In this document: piece by piece, positions 16,797-25,129 of the stretch
Position numbering within the stretch: position 1 is the first letter of the stretch
How the letters are laid out: each line of letters starts with the position of its first letter
Source of the DNA: Chloroflexota bacterium
GTDB taxonomy: Bacteria > Chloroflexota > Chloroflexia > Thermomicrobiales > JADLAZ01
Reading direction: 5' to 3'
NCBI GenBank assembly: GCA_020849725.1
Contig: JADLAZ010000276.1
Location: 1-64,000 of the forward strand
Length of the DNA: 64,000 nt
Notes under the pieces: model-generated
Databases searched by the model: none
Seen by the model: the letters and a program-made list of their open reading frames with translations, nothing else
What the model was told of the DNA's origin: nothing
Made by a program: the position numbers and the translations under genes

Positions 16797-16961
16797 TGCT
16801 GCCCCCTCTCTCAACATGACACCTGGCTGGCGATCGACACCAGGGACACTCGGTAGCCTCCCAGCCAGATGAACGTCGCCGTTGCGCGAGCTTGCGCCAC
16901 TGGCACATGAGTCACTACGGTACGGACCGTCGTCTGGAACATGGCTGACCGCAACATCTCC

Positions 16962-18470
16962 TCACGTGGCCGGCAACACCACCAACAGCCCGCCCAGGAC
17001 AACCAGGATCGCCGTCGTGCCGGCCGCCACCGCCAGCATGCGCCGCGTCACGGCCACTTCCTCGGCGGCGCGCTCGGCCGCCGGCACGCCGGCCACCGCC
17101 ACCACCAGCAGGAGCCGCGGCGCGGACGCCATCGTCACGCTCGCGGCTGCCGCGTTGAGCATCGCCGCCACCAGCACCGGTGATAGCCCGAGCGCGCGGG
17201 CAGCCTCGGCGCACAGCGCTGCCAGCATGCCGTTCGCGCCGGCGTTGCTGCCGGTCACGTAGCCACCCAGCGCGCCGAGTACCGCCGTGGCGGCCAGGAA
17301 GAGCGGTCCCAGCCCGGTCAGCGTCGTCGCCAGTGCGTCGGTCATGCCGGCCGCGAGCATGATCTGGCCGAGCGCGACGAAGCCGGCTGTTGCCGCCGCC
17401 GGCCGCCACCAGCGCCGCCCCGCCAGCGCCATCGCCTTCCCGACCACGACCGGTGGCAGACCCAGCACCAGCGCGCCGGCCAGCGCCGCCACCAGCACCC
17501 AGGTGCCGGAGTTCGCCAGTACCGACAGGCGCGCCGCACCGCCCGGCATGCCGACGACCAGCGTCGACTGCAGCCCGCTGGCCAGCGGCTCGATGAGTCG
17601 CGTCGCCAGCAGCAGGCCGACCAGTAGCGCGTAGGGTGTGGCCGCCCGCGCCAGCGACGGCTGACCGGGCGGCCGGGCGACGCTGTCGGCCGGAACGGCG
17701 GGCCGGCCGCGTTGCGCCAGCACCAGCCAGGCCGCGCCGACCGCCGTGGCCGCCAGCCCGGCCAGCAGCCCGGCCAGCTCGACGCTGAGCCAGCCACTGA
17801 CGGCCCACAGCCCGCCGCCCAGCACGACCACGAGCGCCGTCGCCAGTGGCCAGCGCCGCCAGCCGGCTCGGCCGCCGGCCAGCGTCAACGCCAGGCCGGC
17901 GAAGTAGACCAGCAACGGCAGGCACAGCAGCGCACACAGCGCCGCTGTTGCCGGCCACGGCACACCAGCCAGCGTCACGCCCAGCGCGAAGCCGATCGCC
18001 AGCGCGCCCCACGGCACGGCGCACAGGCCCAGCAGCGCCAGCAGGATCGCCCGCCGGCGGGGGAAGCCCAGCGCCAGCAGCAGCGGGCAGGTGACGGCCG
18101 CGCCGACACCGAAGCCGCTGGCTGACTCGACAAACGGCGCCCAGCCGAGCACCAGCAGCAGCGCCAGACCGGTGCGGTCGGCGCTGAGCGACGCCAGCGC
18201 CGTCGCCAGCCGTCGCGTCGCGCCGCCGAGCTCCATCACCTGAAAGAGCAGCAACCCACCAAAGACCACGTAGACGACAGCCGCCGTCGTCACCAGCCCA
18301 TCCAGCAGCGCCGCTGCCAGCGCGGCCGGCGCGGGCCGGTAGGCCGGCAGCAGCGCCACCAGCAACGCCAGGCCGCAGCCGAGCGCCGCCGCCCGTGTCG
18401 CCGGCCAGCGCCACACCGCCAGCGCCATCAGCGCCGCGGTCAATGGCAGCGCGGCGACAACCGTCTCCAC
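16962..18470 (-). CDS. L-lactate permease family (LctP) transporter
   Basis: 502 residues and about 12-14 membrane helices, the size of LctP (TC 2.A.14) carriers that import lactate or glycolate with protons. VFGGLLLFQVMELGGATRRL and LGWAPFVESASGFGVGAAV are the family landmarks, with GYVTGSNAGANGM in the second half. The start is GTG 18470, preceded by GGAGGA; the frame reaching back to 18764 is GC shadow. A glycolate/2-hydroxyacid oxidase operon lies 9 kb away (27558-31494), which may share the substrate, but they are not co-transcribed. Confidence 0.8.
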   Translation of the reverse strand: METVVAALPLTAALMALAVWRWPATRAAALGCGLALLVALLPAYRPAPAALAAALLDGLVTTAAVVYVVFGGLLLFQVMELGGATRRLATALASLSADRTGLALLLVLGWAPFVESASGFGVGAAVTCPLLLALGFPRRRAILLALLGLCAVPWGALAIGFALGVTLAGVPWPATAALCALLCLPLLVYFAGLALTLAGGRAGWRRWPLATALVVVLGGGLWAVSGWLSVELAGLLAGLAATAVGAAWLVLAQRGRPAVPADSVARPPGQPSLARAATPYALLVGLLLATRLIEPLASGLQSTLVVGMPGGAARLSVLANSGTWVLVAALAGALVLGLPPVVVGKAMALAGRRWWRPAAATAGFVALGQIMLAAGMTDALATTLTGLGPLFLAATAVLGALGGYVTGSNAGANGMLAALCAEAARALGLSPVLVAAMLNAAAASVTMASAPRLLLVVAVAGVPAAERAAEEVAVTRRMLAVAAGTTAILVVLGGLLVVLPAT

Positions 18471-18847
18471 CCGTCCTCCGTCTGCCCCACCGCGCCGCGC
18501 GCCCCGGCCGCGCCATCCTACCCGACCGCAAGGACGCCGACATCCGCTCGCCGGCCGCACCATGGCCGGGGCACGCGCTGGATGCCGGCCGGCGCCGGCA
18601 GGCCGGGACACGGGCTTCGCACTCCCCTGGGTTCGGCGTCGCCGGGGTGGCGTCCGCCCACTTCGCGGCTTGCCCGGCCCGACGACGTCGCCTACTATCC
18701 CGGAACGCCGTGACGGAAATGGCGACGAGGCACGAGTGGGCTGACGACCACCTGGCGCCGTCATCGGGCGCCACGTCCTCCCCGGCTAGTAAGCGGGGAC
18801 CGACACCGGGGCGGCGACGGTGGGGCGAGTATCCCGAGGAGGGCGTG
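18471..18847. other. Intergenic region, no gene seen
   Basis: These 377 bases separate the leftward permease gene from the rightward folB. The open frames in them are continuations of neighbouring frames without recognisable protein similarity. No clear promoter pair, hairpin terminator or repeat was found apart from ordinary GC-rich short palindromes. Confidence 0.5.
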
Positions 18848-19219
18848 ATGGCCAGCGACCGGCTCTTCCTGGAGGGCATGGCCTTCTACGGCTACCACGG
18901 CGTCCGTCCCGAGGAGCGCGCCCTCGGCCAGCGCTTCCTGGTCGACGTCGCGCTGACCACCGACCTGCGCGCCGCCGGGGAGGCCGACGATCTGGCGCTG
19001 AGCATCGATCTCTTCGATGTGCACGAGCGGGTGCGCCAGGTCGTCGAGGGGCCGCCGCGCCTGACGATCGAAGCGGTGGCCGAGGCGGTCGCGGCCGCGC
19101 TGCCGGCCACGACCCCGGCGCGCGCCGTCGCCGTGACCGTCGGCAAGGCCGCCCCGCCGCTGGTCGGCGCGACGCTGACGGCCTCCGGCGTTCGCATCCG
19201 GCGCGTCCGCCCACGCTGA
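18848..19219 (+). CDS. folB: FolB-like dihydroneopterin aldolase family protein (catalytic Tyr replaced)
   Basis: 123 residues. FLEGMAFYGYHGVRPEERALGQRF is the FolB N-terminus. Compared with Staphylococcus aureus FolB, the equivalents of Glu22 (PEE), Glu74 (TIEAVAEAVA) and Lys100 (VGKAAPP) are present. The position of catalytic Tyr54 (family T-V-x-Y-G-E-V) reads SIDLFDV, with Leu instead. FolB normally splits dihydroneopterin to hydroxymethyl-dihydropterin and glycolaldehyde in folate synthesis. Loss of the tyrosine may change or abolish this. ATG 18848 follows GGAGGG. No folP, folK or folE is adjacent. Confidence 0.8.
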   Translation: MASDRLFLEGMAFYGYHGVRPEERALGQRFLVDVALTTDLRAAGEADDLALSIDLFDVHERVRQVVEGPPRLTIEAVAEAVAAALPATTPARAVAVTVGKAAPPLVGATLTASGVRIRRVRPR

Positions 19220-19277
19220 CCCTCTGCCCACCGTACTCGCTCTGACCCGGCGACGACTGCCCGCTCCGGAGGCCGTC

Positions 19278-20003
19278 ATGTGCGCACAAGCCACCGCCAC
19301 TGCCGACCGGCCACCCGGCGACGGCCGCCTCTGGTGGCGCTGGTTCGTCGCCAATATCGCTGGCGAGGTCGTCGGCTTCGGGCTGGCGATGCTGGTGGGC
19401 GTGCTGGCCGCGCCGCTCGCACTGGGCCTCACCAGCGTCGCGCAGTGGCAGGCCGTGGCCGTCACCGTTGTGCTGATCGGCGTCGTCGAAGGTGTGCCCG
19501 TTGGACTGGCCCAGTGGCTGGCGCTGCGAGCCGCGCTGCCGGGCATCCCGCGCGCCGCCTGGCTGGGCGCGACGGTGGCCGGCGCGGTGCTAGCCTGGGC
19601 GGCCGGGATGGTCCTGGGCTCGGTAGCCGGCGACCGGCTCGAGGCGCTGGCGGCCGGGTCACCGGTCGTGCTGGCGCTCGTCATCGGCGCGGTCGCCGGC
19701 TCGCTGCTGAGCCTGGCGCAGTGGTGGGTGTTGCGGCGGGTCGTGCCACGCGCCGGCTGGTGGGCGCCGGCGCACGCGCTCGCCTGGGCGGCCGGCATGG
19801 TCGTCACCTACACTGGCCTCGGCACGCTGCCCGACGGCGCACCGCCCTGGCAGGTGGCGGCCACGGGCGCGGTGACCGGCCTGGCGATGGGTGGGCTGGT
19901 CGCGGCAATCACCGGGCTGGCGCTGGTCTGGCTGCGGCGCGGCACGCAGCCGGCGGGCGCGCCAGCGGCATCGACCGACCCACCCCCGGGCCACACGCCG
20001 TAA
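19278..20003 (+). CDS. Multi-pass membrane protein of unknown function
   Basis: 241 residues with six or seven hydrophobic helices. Two internally similar units contain GLAQWLALR (about residue 77) and SLAQWWVLRR (about residue 145). The repeated G-x-x-Q-W-x-x-L-R pattern is seen in uncharacterised membrane proteins of cyanobacteria and Chloroflexota. ATG 19278 has GGAGG a few bases upstream. It follows folB by 58 bases in the same direction, so shared transcription is possible but gives no functional link. The C-terminus is a short Pro-rich tail. Confidence 0.6.
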   Translation: MCAQATATADRPPGDGRLWWRWFVANIAGEVVGFGLAMLVGVLAAPLALGLTSVAQWQAVAVTVVLIGVVEGVPVGLAQWLALRAALPGIPRAAWLGATVAGAVLAWAAGMVLGSVAGDRLEALAAGSPVVLALVIGAVAGSLLSLAQWWVLRRVVPRAGWWAPAHALAWAAGMVVTYTGLGTLPDGAPPWQVAATGAVTGLAMGGLVAAITGLALVWLRRGTQPAGAPAASTDPPPGHTP

Positions 20004-20018
20004 CCGGCGTGGTCCCGG

Positions 20019-21056
20019 CTACGCGGCGTCATCCGGCCGGCGCGCCGTGGCCCGATGCCAGAGGCGACCCCAGAGCTTGCCGAGCAGCCAGAGACCGCCC
20101 AGGACGGCGCCGATCAGGAGGACGGTCTCGGCCAGACCGAGCCACTCCTGCCAGCGATAGGTGCGCGCCGCGCCGACCAACCGTGCCGACCGGGGCGCCG
20201 CGGCGGGGTAGGTGACCGACAGGCGCGCGCCGGCGGTCAGCCCGGCCACCGAGCCACGATCGACGCCGTCGACGGCGACGACCGGCTGGTCGCGCCCGGC
20301 CGGCACGAATGTCAACTCGACCAACTCCCACGGTTGCGGCGCGTCCCAGCGGGTGCGCCCGGAGAAGACGCTGCGCGTGATCGAGCGCACGTTGCGCACC
20401 TCGGCCGTCGCCGTCTGGAGCGGCCCGGTCGGCTCCGGCTCCCACGGCGGGAAGAGCCACGTCAGCAGCCCAAAGATGCCGACCCCCACGGCGATCGCCG
20501 TCAGCGGCTTCGGTGCGCGCCGGCGGATCATCAGCCAGATGAGCGCGATGCTCGCCAGGGCCAGGCCGATGGTCGGCAGCCACGACCAGGGGACGAGGCT
20601 CAGTGTCGATTGGTCGGCCGGCCGCGCGATGACGCGAAGCTCAGGCAGGTAGCGCACCTGGACCGCCGCGCCCGGCCGCAGCGCGTCGAAGCCCTCCTCA
20701 TCGGTGAAAAGCTGGGTCGTCGTCGGCCGGCCGTCGACAGTGGTGAACGCGACCGTCAGCGTCAGTTGCCGCGTCCACCAGTTGTCAGGCGCCCGGCCGC
20801 GCGCGCTGCTGATGCGCTCCTCCTTGGACTGCACCTGGGCCGGCACGACGACGCCGGCCTGGTCGAGGTAGAGCGAGCCGGCGATCAGCACCGCGAATGG
20901 GAAGAGCGCACCCATCACTCCGCCAAGGCCCGCTGGCAGCCCAACGAGGCGGCACAGCCGGCCGACGACGCGACCGACGATCGCCGCCAGCACCATCACC
21001 GCGACGAGGCCGGCCAGGACCAGGCCGATCTGCTGCAAGACGTCGCCGCCGTCCAT
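20019..21056 (-). CDS. DUF3592-like membrane protein
   Basis: 345 residues. Two hydrophobic helices at the N-terminus, a soluble domain with QVQSKEERIS ... LTVAFTTVDGRPTTTQLF ... LRPGAAVQVRYLPELRVIA (a DUF3592-type beta domain), then two helices (LVPWSWLPTIGLALASIALI), a second similar soluble domain and a last helix (LGLAETVLLIGAVLGGLWLL). DUF3592 proteins are membrane-anchored and uncharacterised. The tail-to-tail gap with the preceding rightward gene is 15 bases. It is divergent from the CocE hydrolase, about 110 bases away. Confidence 0.6.
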   Translation of the reverse strand: MDGGDVLQQIGLVLAGLVAVMVLAAIVGRVVGRLCRLVGLPAGLGGVMGALFPFAVLIAGSLYLDQAGVVVPAQVQSKEERISSARGRAPDNWWTRQLTLTVAFTTVDGRPTTTQLFTDEEGFDALRPGAAVQVRYLPELRVIARPADQSTLSLVPWSWLPTIGLALASIALIWLMIRRRAPKPLTAIAVGVGIFGLLTWLFPPWEPEPTGPLQTATAEVRNVRSITRSVFSGRTRWDAPQPWELVELTFVPAGRDQPVVAVDGVDRGSVAGLTAGARLSVTYPAAAPRSARLVGAARTYRWQEWLGLAETVLLIGAVLGGLWLLGKLWGRLWHRATARRPDDAA

Positions 21057-21169
21057 CGTCGTCTCCCTCAGCTCCTCACGGATATGCCCGCCCGGCCTTC
21101 ACTGATATCAACGGCGCATCCCCGGCGCGGTGGGCCTGTGCTATGCTGCCGGCGCCAAGGAGGTGAGCA

Positions 21170-22906
21170 ATGGCGGTGTACCGTCGAATGATTGTCGAAC
21201 ATGATGTACCGGTGCCGATGCGCGACGGTCTGAGTCTGCTGGCCGACCTGTACGTTCCGGATGGCCCTGGCCCGTGGCCGGCGCTGCTGCAGCGCACGCC
21301 CTACAACAAGGCCGCCGCCAATACCATCATGGTCATGCTCGACACCCGTCGGGCGCTGCGGGCCGGCTATGCTGTCGTCATCCAGGACGTGCGCGGCCGG
21401 TACGAGTCGCCGGGCGAGTTCGAGCCGTTCGCCAACGAGGTGGCCGACGGTTACGACACCGTCGAGTGGGTAGCGGCGCAGCCGTGGTGCAACGGCCAGG
21501 TGGCCATGTTCGGCATCTCCTACGTCGGCGCAACGCAGTGGCTGGCGGCCATCGGCCGTCCCCCGCACCTGGCGGCGATCGCGCCAACTGTCACCTCGTC
21601 CGACTACTACGAGGGATGGACCTACCAGGGCGGCGCGTTCGAACTGAGCTTCTGCGGCAGCTGGGGCGCGATGCTGGCGCTGAACCAACTGCAGCGGGCC
21701 GCCAACTGGAACAACGACGACCCGGCCGTGCAGCGCCAGCTCGACGCCCAGGACGGCCTGGGGGGCGCACTCTGGTCGCTGCCACTGGGCGACATCGCCG
21801 GACTGGCGGCGCTGCCGGCCTTTCAGGACTGGCTGGCCCATCCCACCTTCGATGACTACTGGCGGCGCTGGCGCATCGCCGATCACTACAGCCGCCTCGA
21901 TCTGCCCGTCTTTAACACCGGCGGCTGGTACGACATCTTCCTCGGCGGCACGCTCCAGAACTACACCGGCATGCGCGCCGGAGCGGCCACGCCGGCCGCC
22001 CGCGCTGCCCAGCGGCTGGTCATCGGTCCCTGGGAGCACGTCCTGCCGTTCCCCAACAAAGTCGGCGAGTGGAACTTCGGTCACCGCGCCTCCGCCGGCA
22101 TGCTCGACCGGGACGGCCTGTTGCTGCGCTGGCTCGATTGGACGTTGAAGGGCGAGGCGAACGGCGCCGCCGACGACCCGCCGGTGCGCCTGTTCGTGAT
22201 GGGCGAGAATCGCTGGCGGGCCGAGGAGGAATGGCCACTGCGCCGGGCCGTGGCAACGCCCTACTTCCTGCGTGGTGGCGGGCGAGCCAATAGCCGGCAC
22301 GGCGATGGTTGGCTCAGCCCGACGCCGCCGGCCGAGGAGCCAGCCGACCACTACGTCTACAACCCGCGCGACCCGGTCCCGACGCGCGGTGGCGGCTTGT
22401 GCTGCTCGATCGTCTGGACGGCGGGCGGCGTCTACGACCAGCGCTCGATCGAGGACCGGCCGGACGTGCTGGTCTACAGCACGCGGCCGCTGGAGCGGGC
22501 CATTGAGGTCACCGGCCCGATCACGGTCACGCTCTACGCTGCCACCAGTGCGCCCGATACCGACTGGACCGCCAAGCTGGTCGATGTCTATCCCGACGGC
22601 TACGTCCAGAACCTGACTGATGGCATCCTGCGCGCCCGCTACCGCCACGGTACGGAGCGCACCGTGCCGCTGACGCCCGGCGCGATCGAGCGCTACGAGA
22701 TCGACCTGTGGGCGACGAGCAACGTCTTCATGCCCGGCCACCGGCTGCGGTTGGAGATCAGCAGCAGCAACTTCCCGCGCTTCGACCGCAACCCCAATAC
22801 CGGCCTTCCTGCCACCAGCGACGCTGACTTGCAACCTGCCTTCCAGACGATCTTTCATGACTCCGAGCGGCCATCGCATGTGACGCTACCGATCGTGGCG
22901 CGCTGA
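21170..22906 (+). CDS. CocE/NonD family hydrolase (X-Pro dipeptidyl-peptidase S15-like)
   Basis: 578 residues. An alpha/beta hydrolase domain (about residues 15-310) with nucleophile S117 in GISYVG, preceded by QDVRGRYESPGEF, the oxyanion-side motif of the family. A C-terminal jelly-roll domain follows (ITVTLYAATSAPDTDWTAKL). Members hydrolyse acyl or amide bonds, such as cocaine esterase or glutaryl acylase; the substrate here is unknown. No signal peptide. The start has a near-perfect AAGGAGGTGA ribosome site (21157-21166), suggesting efficient translation. Confidence 0.88.
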   Translation: MAVYRRMIVEHDVPVPMRDGLSLLADLYVPDGPGPWPALLQRTPYNKAAANTIMVMLDTRRALRAGYAVVIQDVRGRYESPGEFEPFANEVADGYDTVEWVAAQPWCNGQVAMFGISYVGATQWLAAIGRPPHLAAIAPTVTSSDYYEGWTYQGGAFELSFCGSWGAMLALNQLQRAANWNNDDPAVQRQLDAQDGLGGALWSLPLGDIAGLAALPAFQDWLAHPTFDDYWRRWRIADHYSRLDLPVFNTGGWYDIFLGGTLQNYTGMRAGAATPAARAAQRLVIGPWEHVLPFPNKVGEWNFGHRASAGMLDRDGLLLRWLDWTLKGEANGAADDPPVRLFVMGENRWRAEEEWPLRRAVATPYFLRGGGRANSRHGDGWLSPTPPAEEPADHYVYNPRDPVPTRGGGLCCSIVWTAGGVYDQRSIEDRPDVLVYSTRPLERAIEVTGPITVTLYAATSAPDTDWTAKLVDVYPDGYVQNLTDGILRARYRHGTERTVPLTPGAIERYEIDLWATSNVFMPGHRLRLEISSSNFPRFDRNPNTGLPATSDADLQPAFQTIFHDSERPSHVTLPIVAR

Positions 22907-22952
22907 CCGCGGTGCGTCCGTGGAGAGGGGCGGGAGACCGTCCCCCGCCTCT

Positions 22953-23768
22953 CTACGGGCGCCCTACGCCGGCCGACGGACGGCTCGCGTACACCGACAG
23001 GCAGGCCGCGCCGGCGGGGGCGACGCGGCCGGGAGCGTGCGCCAGGAAGGCGTGCAACGCTGCCGCGTCGTCATTGAGCCAGCGGTGGCCGGTGTCCTCG
23101 GTCGGACCGGTGCGGGCGGTCAGCCGGACGTCGACGGCGGCGCGCGGCAGCGCCAGCCGTGCCTCGAACAGCAATTCCGGCTTGGCGTTTGCCCGGTTGC
23201 GCGCCAGGCCCAAACAGGTCAGCGCGGCGATCTCAGCCGGCCGAATGCCCGTCTCCTCGAGGATCTCGTCCTGCAGTGCCAGGAACGGCGACACACCGCC
23301 AGCGCCATCGTCGTGGGCCGGCGTCGGGTGGCCGCCGACGACGCCGTACCAGCCGGCGTACTCGGCCACGCTCGCGCCGCGCTCGACGACCAGCAGCCAG
23401 CCGTCGGCGCTGATTATAGCGGCGCAGACGCCGACCGGATCGGCCAGGTAGGCGTGCCAGTCGCCGGGATGGGCGGCCTGGATCGCTGCCAGATTGCCGA
23501 CGTTCGTGCCCAGGTAGGCCCGGTAGTCGGTCGGCCCGAACGTCAGGTGGAACGTGTCGCCGGCAACCTCCCAGGCGGCCAGCCGGCAGAGCGGACCGGC
23601 AAAGAGGGCCGTGCCTGCCGCCGCCGCCACCGCCACTCGGCGCTCCCAGGTGGTAGCGATCAGCCCGTCGATGGCCGGATCCGGCCGACGCCCGGCCGCC
23701 GGCTGCCAGCTCACGCACACCTGCTCCAGGCCGAAGCGCCCGGTCAGCAGCACCTCGAAGTCCGTCAT
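22953..23768 (-). CDS. NUDT22-like Nudix hydrolase (probable UDP-sugar pyrophosphatase)
   Basis: 271 residues. The C-terminal half carries a Nudix box with an insertion: GGHPTPAHDDGAGG, then FLALQDEILEETGI. The N-terminal part has FGPTDYRAYLGTNV and DPVGVCAAIISADGWLLV. From memory these match the architecture of eukaryotic NUDT22 and plant Nudix 9 (x-L-T-x-Y-R-x-F-L-G-T-N; D-P-V-G-V-G-A-A-L; P-G-G-H-P-E-P with a stretched Nudix box), which cleave UDP-glucose or UDP-galactose. The catalytic Glu pair in EILEETG is present. It ends 46 bases from the CocE gene, convergently. The GTPase gene lies upstream on the same strand, 33 bases away. Confidence 0.75.
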   Translation of the reverse strand: MTDFEVLLTGRFGLEQVCVSWQPAAGRRPDPAIDGLIATTWERRVAVAAAAGTALFAGPLCRLAAWEVAGDTFHLTFGPTDYRAYLGTNVGNLAAIQAAHPGDWHAYLADPVGVCAAIISADGWLLVVERGASVAEYAGWYGVVGGHPTPAHDDGAGGVSPFLALQDEILEETGIRPAEIAALTCLGLARNRANAKPELLFEARLALPRAAVDVRLTARTGPTEDTGHRWLNDDAAALHAFLAHAPGRVAPAGAACLSVYASRPSAGVGRP

Positions 23769-23801
23769 CGGTCCTCAGTCTCAAACACCCGCACCCATCC
23801 A

Positions 23802-24803
23802 TTACCCCGCTTCCAGCGCCACGATGTCCTCGTCCTCCAGCACGTGCTGGCGACCGACGCGCTGCCCGCTGAACTTGCCCGACACGCCCCACAAGATGGC
23901 GTAGCGCAGCGTGCGCTGGATGTCGCGGTGGACGGCGCCGGCCAGGTCCTCGATAGTGCTGCCGCGTGGCAGCACGAACGGTCGCTCGCGGTCGACCGGC
24001 TTGCCCGGCGGCTTTGGGTAGACCCGGATGACGTCTAGCGCGGCGAAGACGCGGTGGCGCAGGTCGTCCAACCCGGCGCCAGTGACGCCCGACACGGCCA
24101 GCAGTGGCAGCGCGTCGCCCACCACCAGCGCCAGCAACTCGTGCGCCTCGGCCACGGCCGGCGCGTCGGCGTGGGTGGCGACGATCAGCGCCCGCTTCGC
24201 GCGCGTCCCCACCGCGTCCGGCTCATCGTCGGTGGTGGCGCCGGGCGGCACCAGCCGCAGGTGCAGCGCAGCCAGCTCCGTTTGCAGCAGCGCCCAGTCG
24301 GCCAGCGGGTCGGGGGCGAGCGCGATGACGAGCAGCGCCAAGTCGGCCTGGCGGATGATGGCCCGCAGCCAGGGCGTCGTCGCCGCGCCGGCCAGTGCCG
24401 GCAGGTCGACCAGTTGCACCTGCGCGTTGTCGACCGGCATCATCGCCGGCTGCGGCGCCTGCGTAGTAAAGGGATAGTCAGCCACTTTCGGTGCGGCGTC
24501 GGTCAGCGCCGCCAGCAACTGGGACTTGCCGGCATTCGGCAATCCAACCAGTGTCACCTGGCCAGCGCCCTCGCGCGGCACGTCATAGACGCCGGCCCGG
24601 CCCCCACCGTGGGCCTGCCGCTGCGCCTCCTGGGTCACGGCGGCCATGCGTGCCCGCAGGTGCGCCTTGAGGTGATCGGTGCCCTTGTGCTTGGGCATGA
24701 TCGCCAGCATGGTCTCGAGCGCCTCGAGCTTCTCGGCCGGCGTGTGGGCCTGGCGGTAGCGCTTCTCGGCCTCGAAGTACTGCGGCGGGAGATTGGTCGG
24801 CAT
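23802..24803 (-). CDS. TGS-domain GTPase (Obg/DRG-like)
   Basis: 333 residues. The N-terminus (NLPPQYFEAEKRYRQAHTPA ... MPKHKGTDHLKAHLRARMA) is the helical region of DRG-like GTPases. The G domain has G1 GLPNAGKSQLL, G3 DLPALAG and a probable specificity motif in IVATHAD. The C-terminal TGS domain shows IRVYPKPPGKPVDRERPFVLP and ending VGRQHVLEDEDIVALEA. Related proteins bind ribosomes or RNA. GTPase activity is likely; its pathway role is unknown. It lies upstream of the Nudix gene on the same strand and may be co-transcribed. Confidence 0.85.
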   Translation of the reverse strand: MPTNLPPQYFEAEKRYRQAHTPAEKLEALETMLAIMPKHKGTDHLKAHLRARMAAVTQEAQRQAHGGGRAGVYDVPREGAGQVTLVGLPNAGKSQLLAALTDAAPKVADYPFTTQAPQPAMMPVDNAQVQLVDLPALAGAATTPWLRAIIRQADLALLVIALAPDPLADWALLQTELAALHLRLVPPGATTDDEPDAVGTRAKRALIVATHADAPAVAEAHELLALVVGDALPLLAVSGVTGAGLDDLRHRVFAALDVIRVYPKPPGKPVDRERPFVLPRGSTIEDLAGAVHRDIQRTLRYAILWGVSGKFSGQRVGRQHVLEDEDIVALEAG

Positions 24804-25129
24804 CGTCCCGGCTCCTGGCGCATGCGCTCGCGCCGGAGTCTACCGCATGGCGGGACCAGGTCGCTCGGCTCATCACCGGTCGATCACGTCCCGACCCATT
24901 TGCCGGGCACGTGCCTTGGCATCATGCATCACCAGGCAGATGTTGGTCAGCACGGCCTGGGGACGGCGAGAACCTTGTGCCGATCCGCTCCCCCGATGGC
25001 GGCCTGAGCGCCGCCGGCGCGGGGATGGTCACGTACTGCTAGCGGCCGAGTGGGCGGTCGGCCGCTATACTCGCCCATGCCCCGGTTCGACATGAGCGCG
25101 TGCCCGGTGGCGCACCAGGAGAGTGAGAG
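24804..25129. other. Intergenic region upstream of the divergent GTPase and peptidase genes
   Basis: The 326 bases contain a TATACT -10-like box at 25066-25071 upstream of the peptidase gene, without a clear -35. On the minus strand a short open stretch ending at TGA 24875-24873 reads LTNICLVMHDAKARARQMG, which looks protein-like but has no convincing start; it may be a gene remnant. No repeat or RNA gene was recognised. Confidence 0.35.
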
